Below are positions 59,984-64,000 of a DNA stretch of 64,000 nt, in pieces. The notes under the pieces were generated by a model. The model did not search any database. It was given only the letters and a program-made list of their open reading frames with translations, and was not told where the DNA came from. A program made the translations under genes and the position numbers. This DNA comes from DASUPK01 sp963744105 (GTDB lineage Bacteria > Actinomycetota > Thermoleophilia > Solirubrobacterales > 70-9): contig CAVUSJ010000004.1 of the NCBI GenBank assembly GCA_963744105.1, positions 496,001-560,000 on the forward strand, written 5' to 3'. The first letter of the stretch is position 1. The number at the start of each line of letters is the position of its first letter.

Positions 59984-60001
59984 CGAGATACTGCGCAGGC
60001 G
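59984..60001 (+). promoter_or_regulatory. Conserved upstream box of NTF2-like cassette 2
   Basis: CGAGATACTGC 7 bases before ATG, preceded at 59960 by TTGCATGGAAAGCGGC, which also occurs (TTGCATGGAAAGCGCT) before cassette 3. Confidence 0.5.
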
Positions 60002-60406
60002 ATGTCGCAGGAGAACGTCAAGACCGTGCTCGACGCGATTGCGGCCTTCAACCGTGGCGGCCCGGACGCCTGGTCTGAGTTCTTTGCCGACGACATCGAC
60101 TACCGGGCAGTCGCAGGCGGCGTCGATGATCCTGGCCCGATCCGAGACAGGGACACCCTGCGCGACTACGCGCAGGACTGGCTCGACACCTTCGACGACT
60201 TCAGGGTCGAGGCTCCCGAGCTGATCGACGTAGGGGAAGAAAACGTGATTGCGGTCATCAGGACCTTCGGACGCGCCAAGCTGAGCGGCGTCGAAACGGG
60301 TCTGACCTTCGCCGTCGTCTTCACGATCCGCGACGGCAGGATCGCGGTGGGCCGAGAGTACGCGACACGCAAGGGGGCCCTCGAAGCCGCCGGGCTATCG
60401 AAGTAG
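60002..60406 (+). CDS. NTF2/SnoaL-like cassette protein 2
   Basis: 134 residues from M-S-Q-E-N-V-K-T-V-L-D-A-I; an upstream in-frame ATG at 59960 is inside the conserved leader and is rejected. D-A-W-S-E-F-F-A-D-D-I-D-Y-R, I-R-D-R-D-T-L-R-D-Y and V-V-F-T-I-R-D-G-R-I follow the family pattern. Ends L-E-A-A-G-L-S-K. The stop is followed by CCGCTTTGCACGAA. Ligand unknown. Confidence 0.87.
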   Translation: MSQENVKTVLDAIAAFNRGGPDAWSEFFADDIDYRAVAGGVDDPGPIRDRDTLRDYAQDWLDTFDDFRVEAPELIDVGEENVIAVIRTFGRAKLSGVETGLTFAVVFTIRDGRIAVGREYATRKGALEAAGLSK

Positions 60407-60408
60407 CC

Positions 60409-60448
60409 GCTTTGCACGAAGAGCGGCGCCTTGCATGGAAAGGGCCCT
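60409..60448. repeat. Cassette-boundary repeat, copy A
   Basis: CCGCTTTGCACGAAGAGCGG then CGCCTTGCATGGAAAG, directly after the cassette 2 stop. An inverted, about 85-90% identical copy follows the cassette 3 stop at 61505-61545. Confidence 0.75.
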
Positions 60449-60692
60449 ACACCAGTGTTGAGCTCGTCCGGGTGACGTGTTCTTGCCAGTCGGGATCGAT
60501 CCGGTCCAGCGTGTCCGCTGAGGTGTCCTCGCCATGAAGGTAGTACCGGCGGCCACCGTCTTCCTGGACCTCGGTTGGCTGCTCATTCGTCGTCTCTTCG
60601 AAGGCATCGACGATCTCCCGTCCGCGATCGTCGAGTGGGACCAGTAGGACCGCAGCCGCCATCGATCGGATGCTAACGCGGACCACGATCAT
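60447..60692 (-). CDS. Small hypothetical protein
   Basis: 81 residues from M-I-V-V-R-V; the frame is open further upstream but that part overlaps the SRPBCC gene and looks non-coding. V-L-L-V-P-L-D-D-R-G-R-E-I-V-D-A-F-E-E-T-T-N-E-Q-P, then R-R-Y-Y-L-H-G-E-D and L-D-R-I-D-P-D-W-Q-E-H-V look like a compact alpha/beta protein. Not recognised. Confidence 0.5.
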   Translation of the reverse strand: MIVVRVSIRSMAAAVLLVPLDDRGREIVDAFEETTNEQPTEVQEDGGRRYYLHGEDTSADTLDRIDPDWQEHVTRTSSTLV

Positions 60693-60772
60693 CGGACCGT
60701 GGCAGTCCTCTCGGCGTGCCGCCGTCCCGCTGGGCGTAGTAAGCGGGCGACGCGGTCGGCGCAACGTGGAAT

Positions 60773-61399
60773 CTAGGACCTCGGACCTTGCGCCAGCGAT
60801 TCCGCGCGGCGCTTGATGCCGTGGAGCATCTTTCGTTCCATCAGGAACCACGGGAGGTCGATCGCGGGGGCGAAGGCGAGCAGCAGCGGTTTGTGGCCGA
60901 GGCCGAGCCGGACGCGGCTGATCAGCCGCGTCGTCGAGGCATCGACGACCTCGAGGATCCACGCCCAGCTCACGCGACCCGTAACCGGCTCGACGACGAG
61001 CGCCTGATTGCGATCGGCGACGATCACAGGCCAGCTCGGGCCATTTCCGAGCGGAATCACGTCGCCGACGGCGAGGCTCTGGAACTGGGGCAAGATGTCA
61101 TCGCTGCTCGGCGAGCCTGTGTAGCCGAACAGGCGGTCCAGCCAGTCGTAGCTGTAGAGGCCGCCGCGGCCAGCACCCATTTGCGCCAGCCATGGCCAAA
61201 TCTGGTCGGGTTGCGCGCCGATTGCCATCGCGCGCGTGCTCACCGTGTGCGGGTCGGGCACTGCTCGGTCACCGGGATGCTTTCGTCGGACCTCATCGTC
61301 CGAGGCACCCCACCTGAGCAATGGCGGGCGGACCGCAAGGAGGTACAACGCGAGCCCTGCGCAGTAGACCTGGGCGCTTCGCGCAACGGAAACTCTCAT
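60773..61399 (-). CDS. SRPBCC-fold (polyketide cyclase/START-like) protein with N-terminal anchor
   Basis: 208 residues. A short hydrophobic N-terminus (V-Y-C-A-G-L-A-L-Y-L-L-A-V) precedes T-R-A-M-A-I-G-A-Q-P-D-Q-I-W-P-W-L-A-Q-M-G, the opening strand and helix of SRPBCC proteins, then G-G-L-Y-S-Y-D-W-L-D-R-L and W-A-W-I-L-E-V-V-D-A-S-T-T-R-L-I-S-R. Such proteins bind lipids or polyketides. The ligand is unknown. Confidence 0.75.
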   Translation of the reverse strand: MRVSVARSAQVYCAGLALYLLAVRPPLLRWGASDDEVRRKHPGDRAVPDPHTVSTRAMAIGAQPDQIWPWLAQMGAGRGGLYSYDWLDRLFGYTGSPSSDDILPQFQSLAVGDVIPLGNGPSWPVIVADRNQALVVEPVTGRVSWAWILEVVDASTTRLISRVRLGLGHKPLLLAFAPAIDLPWFLMERKMLHGIKRRAESLAQGPRS

Positions 61400-61504
61400 C
61401 GCATGGCCGCTTGGGTCTTCCGGGTGCCTCGCATCAGTGGCGCTGCATAGAGGCCATTGACGGCAGACTCAATGGGGCCGAACCCACGGGGGAATTCTCG
61501 CACC

Positions 61505-61545
61505 CGCCGCTTTCCATGCGAAGCGCCGCTTCTCGTCCAAAGCGG
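61505..61545. repeat. Cassette-boundary repeat, copy B (inverted)
   Basis: On the minus strand: CCGCTTTGGACGAGAAGCGG then CGCTTCGCATGGAAAGCGG, directly after the cassette 3 stop. Confidence 0.75.
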
Positions 61546-61935
61546 CTACTCCGACGGACCGGCAGCTGCGAGGGCATCTCGTTCGCTCAAGAAGGCACCG
61601 AACCAGGTGCATTTCCGATGCTGCCAACGTGCGGCCACCCAGAACGTCTGCTCAAAAGGCACGACGCTCGCGGTTCCCTGGCCGCTAGTGCGCACGGCAG
61701 TGAGGATCAGGCCATCGCCAAGATCGCGCACCTCGACGACGTCGGCGGTCAGGTCGGGGATGCCTCCGACCACGTTCTTCCACCAGCGAAGCATCCCAGG
61801 ATGGCCCTCGTAGCCACCTTTGGCCAGCTGGGGCTGGAACCTCACGTCCTTAGCCATCAGCGCCAGGAACCGATCCAGATCCCTTCCGTTGACGGCGTCA
61901 ACCGCGCGCTGTGCCAGCTCCATGTTCTCGGACAT
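61546..61935 (-). CDS. NTF2/SnoaL-like cassette protein 3
   Basis: 129 residues. M-S-E-N-M-E-L-A-Q-R-A-V-D-A-V-N-G-R-D-L-D-R-F-L-A-L-M opens; G-H-P-G-M-L-R-W-W-K and F-E-Q-T-F-W-V-A-A-R-W follow; ends A-L-A-A-A-G-P-S-E. Same flanks as the other two cassettes but on the opposite strand. A pocket function is likely; substrate unknown. Confidence 0.85.
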   Translation of the reverse strand: MSENMELAQRAVDAVNGRDLDRFLALMAKDVRFQPQLAKGGYEGHPGMLRWWKNVVGGIPDLTADVVEVRDLGDGLILTAVRTSGQGTASVVPFEQTFWVAARWQHRKCTWFGAFLSERDALAAAGPSE

Positions 61936-61953
61936 CGCCGAGGCAGTATCGCG
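61936..61953 (-). promoter_or_regulatory. Conserved upstream box of NTF2-like cassette 3
   Basis: Minus strand CGCGATACTGC 7 bases before ATG; same spacing as at 59054 and 59984. Confidence 0.5.
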
Positions 61954-62129
61954 CTCTGAACCAGCGCTTTCCATGCAAAGCGACACTCCGCGCGGCGTGG
62001 GCCGCGCAGTCGCGAGCCCGTGAAAGCTGGAGCGAAGCTGCACCTCTATGGGCAGGGCTAGCGGCGGGTAGTCCCTACCACCAGGGCGGCAGTGCCAGGC
62101 CTGACGAAACGACCAGGCTCCCGCTGACG

Positions 62130-62254
62130 CGGGAGGCCAGCGAGGGCAACAAAGGGGCAACACACGGGACAGAGTCCAGCCGAACCTAGACGAACTCGAA
62201 TCCCGGTCTAGAGCCGAATCCCGAGCCCAGACGAGCTCCACCGAACTCCCGCCG
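62130..62254 (+). pseudogene. Integrase 3'-end remnant before att copy 4
   Basis: GAGGGCAACAAAGGGGCAAC then ACACGGGACAGAG encodes E-G-N-K-G-A-T-H-G-T-E, close to the intact integrase's G-G-N-R-V-A-T-H-A-T-G. It lies 112 bp before the repeat, against 126 bp in element 1. No catalytic part remains. Confidence 0.6.
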
Positions 62255-62302
62255 CGGTCTACGAAACCGAAGGTCACAGGTTCGAATCCTGTCGGGCGCG
62301 CT
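62255..62302 (+). repeat. att repeat copy 4
   Basis: Fourth identical 48-bp copy. It is followed by AGGAAACCCCGCT, the left arm of the tRNA-Arg terminator, suggesting this is where the original chromosome resumes. Confidence 0.93.
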
Positions 62303-62367
62303 TCAGGAAACCCCGCTGTGGCAACGCTGATCGTGGGCTCGCGCCACGGGATGCGGCAGCAGCAACG

Positions 62368-63516
62368 TCAGCGAAGCTGGCGCAGCGACCGGCGCTCGAA
62401 CAGGACCTTGTCCCGGTGCCACCTTCTGGCCGGTCGCCGGATTCGCAGCCGGCCGCGCGGCGACCGGTAGAAGCCCCCCCTTGCCCTAGCGGCGCGCCCG
62501 GATCCCACGTCCAAGTAGTAGTCGAGTGACCCCTTGAACTCGCTGCGCGGGCGGTACCCTGCCGCCGCTGTCGCGATGTTGTCGGCTACCACCGCTGCTT
62601 CGGCCTGCGCCAACACGCCTGCCTTCGGTAGCTTGGTCCCGCCCGAGAGCTCGATCTCGGTGACATCGCCGATCGCGTGCACGTTGGAGCGGACACTGAG
62701 GCTGAACGGCGCAGCCCGGATCCAGCCGTTCGGCCCGGCCAGCGGAGAGACCGCAACGAAGCCCGGGGCGCGGTGCGGGGGAACGGCGATCAAGAGGTCA
62801 AATGGCTCGCTCCCGTCGGCGAACCGCGCCTCCCGGGTGGCGGGATCGACCGACTCAAGGAGGCGGTCTGGCTGGAAGCCGATGTCGCGGCGCCCCAGCA
62901 TTGAGGTGATGCGATCGCCGACCTCTGGGTCGGCCGCCGGGATCGGCCGCGACTCGGCGGTGGCGATGTCAACCTTCGCCGGCACACCCCGCTTGCGCAA
63001 GAAGTCGTTGATCAGGAAGGCCGCCTCGTAGGGCGCTGCAAGCGACCGGTAGGGCGCCGCCACGACCGCGACCAGAATCCGGCCGCCGCCGAAGGTCACG
63101 AGGGCGTCGCGCAGGCGCTCCGCGTCGGGGAGCGTGTAGAAGCCGTGTGCCGCCTCGGTGAGCCCGTCCACCGACTCTGGACTGAGGGTCGCCCCGGGAG
63201 CCAGGACCAGCTGGTCGTAGGGGATCTCGCCCGAGGTCGTCGAGATCGCGGCCCGGTCGAGGTCCATTCCCGTCACCTCGGTCTGGGTGAACCGGATGCC
63301 CCGCCGAAGGAGGTGCTCGAAGGGTTGCGACACCTCCCCAGCCCGGCGCTTCCCGACGGTCACCCAGGGAAAGGATGGGGGGAAGTGCTGGTGTGCCCTG
63401 CGGTCAACGAGGTGGATGTCGAGCTTGCCGTCGTGCTTGGCGAGACGGTCGGCGCAAGCCAGGCCACCAAGGCCGCCGCCGACGATCACCACCTTTGTCT
63501 TAGCACCAGTCAACAC
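62368..63516 (-). CDS. FAD-dependent oxidoreductase related to sulfide:quinone reductase, catalytic Cys absent
   Basis: 382 residues. Two Rossmann folds: V-V-I-V-G-G-G-L-G-G-L-A-C-A-D-R-L at the N-terminus and L-V-L-A-P-G-A-T as the second FAD motif; V-H-A-I-G-D-V-T-E binds the FAD pyrophosphate. Relatives carry a Cys in P-Y-x-C-P-P-A-P-Y-E; here the position reads P-Y-R-S-L-A-A-P-Y-E (Ser 158). Sulfide oxidation by the usual mechanism is therefore unlikely; NADH:quinone or other quinone reduction is possible. The C-terminal 40 residues are Arg-rich. Confidence 0.8.
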   Translation of the reverse strand: MLTGAKTKVVIVGGGLGGLACADRLAKHDGKLDIHLVDRRAHQHFPPSFPWVTVGKRRAGEVSQPFEHLLRRGIRFTQTEVTGMDLDRAAISTTSGEIPYDQLVLAPGATLSPESVDGLTEAAHGFYTLPDAERLRDALVTFGGGRILVAVVAAPYRSLAAPYEAAFLINDFLRKRGVPAKVDIATAESRPIPAADPEVGDRITSMLGRRDIGFQPDRLLESVDPATREARFADGSEPFDLLIAVPPHRAPGFVAVSPLAGPNGWIRAAPFSLSVRSNVHAIGDVTEIELSGGTKLPKAGVLAQAEAAVVADNIATAAAGYRPRSEFKGSLDYYLDVGSGRAARARGGFYRSPRGRLRIRRPARRWHRDKVLFERRSLRQLR

Positions 63517-63761
63517 CTTGGATACCTTCCAACGATCACGTTGCGGGCGGCGCGAACTTCCGTCACCGTAGACTTCTTAGGCCTGGCCGGATAACCGGGG
63601 TCACCCCGGAAACGCCCTACGTGCTACGTACCTAGTGCGCTCGATGCTTCATGCCTGACGGCGGCGCGTTCCTCGTGTTTCCCATCGACGAGATCATGGC
63701 CAGAGTCGTCGGACCAGCACGGCAAGAGGCAGCAGCCGCTCACGCCGATCGAGGCGCGGCT

Positions 63762-64000
63762 TCAGCCTCCGAGATCGACGACCACGTGAGTGACCGGCAG
63801 GTCGGTCTCCTCTCGCGCGCGCTGAACCACACCGCGCTCGAGCCTGTGTGAGCGGTCGGGCGGGTGGGTGGAGATGACGATCTCGTCCGCCGCAAAGATC
63901 CGCAGCGCGTCCTCCAAGGCCACGTTGGGGTCGGGGTCTCCTACTTGGCCTCGGGCGCGCAGCCCGGCCTCCTCGAGCGCCTGCAGGGAGAGCTCCATCC
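63762..64000 (-). CDS. Universal stress (UspA-like) domain protein, 5' end beyond the window
   Basis: Only the last 79 residues are visible; an ATG at 63998 is probably internal. L-Q-A-L-E-E-A-G-L-R-A-R-G-Q-V-G-D-P-D-P-N-V-A-L-E-D-A-L-R-I-F-A-A-D-E-I-V-I-S-T-H matches the Usp pattern (helix, G-D-P strand, A-D-x-I-V-x-S-T-H). The closing V-T-H-V-V-V-D-L-G-G is the last strand. Usp proteins bind ATP or act as stress signals. The 245 bp before the SQR-like start hold no supported gene. Confidence 0.65.
   Translation of the reverse strand, partial: MELSLQALEEAGLRARGQVGDPDPNVALEDALRIFAADEIVISTHPPDRSHRLERGVVQRAREETDLPVTHVVVDLGG

Larger units (their letters stand above)
49517..62302 (+). mobile_element. 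Integrated segment 3 (cytochrome oxidase and NTF2-like genes)
   Basis: Bounded by att copies 3 and 4. Holds the cox gene set, haem O synthase fusion and NTF2-like cassettes. No intact mobility gene; an integrase-like remnant lies before the right repeat. It could be an island, or chromosome trapped between att copies; the sequence alone does not decide. Confidence 0.5.

Noticed and set aside
63651..63851. 66-codon frame on the plus strand near the right edge
   Set aside because: Its second half mirrors the UspA-like gene, and the first half has no RBS or recognisable feature.

Overview
The window is about 64 kb of very GC-rich DNA. Gene content points to an actinobacterium of the class Thermoleophilia (Solirubrobacterales/Gaiellales-like). 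The pointers are a 14-gene nuo operon, a ThyX-type protein, a deazaflavin (F420)-type nitroreductase, a WS/DGAT acyltransferase, an LPXTG-like cupredoxin, and several short NTF2/SnoaL-like paralogues ending in A-A-G-L-S-E. The taxonomy is inferred from family content, not measured.

Left part (1-38.6 kb) is ordinary chromosome. It holds a truncated membrane protein, a VOC protein, a cupredoxin, a ThyX-like gene, an AEC permease and then the complete minus-strand operon nuoA-N (4.4-19.3 kb), most of whose junctions are 1-4 bp overlaps. Next come small redox and stress genes (SCP2, flavin reductase, cytochrome c, MsrB), serS with a LuxR-type response regulator, two large c-di-GMP proteins (GGDEF/HD-GYP and PAS/GGDEF/EAL), secreted proteins, two tRNA-Ser genes, an L,D-transpeptidase, WS/DGAT, an FMN-dependent alpha-hydroxy-acid oxidase and a PlsC acyltransferase.

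Right part (38.6-62.3 kb) is built around tRNA-Arg(ACG). The last 48 bp of that tRNA gene recur identically at 43.03, 49.47 and 62.26 kb, dividing the region into three consecutive segments that look like tandem integrations. Segment 1 (4.4 kb) is phage-derived: prohead protease, a terminase-small-like gene, a zinc-finger protein and an intact tyrosine integrase ending next to the repeat. Segment 2 (6.4 kb) carries ppdK plus three genes matching the second cycle of the 3-hydroxypropionate bi-cycle: mesaconyl-CoA C1-C4 CoA transferase (mct), mesaconyl-C4-CoA hydratase (meh) and a malyl/citramalyl-CoA lyase. Together they would turn mesaconyl-CoA into acetyl-CoA and pyruvate, and pyruvate into PEP. 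Segment 3 (12.7 kb) carries an aa3-type cytochrome c oxidase operon (coxB, coxA, coxC, ctaG, SCO-like genes, a TlpA-like gene, a CtaA-half/CtaB fusion, several tiny membrane proteins) and a set of NTF2-like genes with conserved flanks. Degraded integrase 3' ends precede the repeats closing segments 2 and 3.

Other notable signals: four genes whose conserved N-terminus has no ATG/GTG/TTG where it should start (serS, ppdK, the tlpA-like gene and the alpha-hydroxy-acid oxidase); a near-palindromic duplicated insertion inside nuoG; and enzymes that appear to lack a family catalytic residue (an aldolase without its PLP lysine, an SQR-like protein without the expected cysteine). The window ends in a partial universal-stress-like gene on the minus strand.
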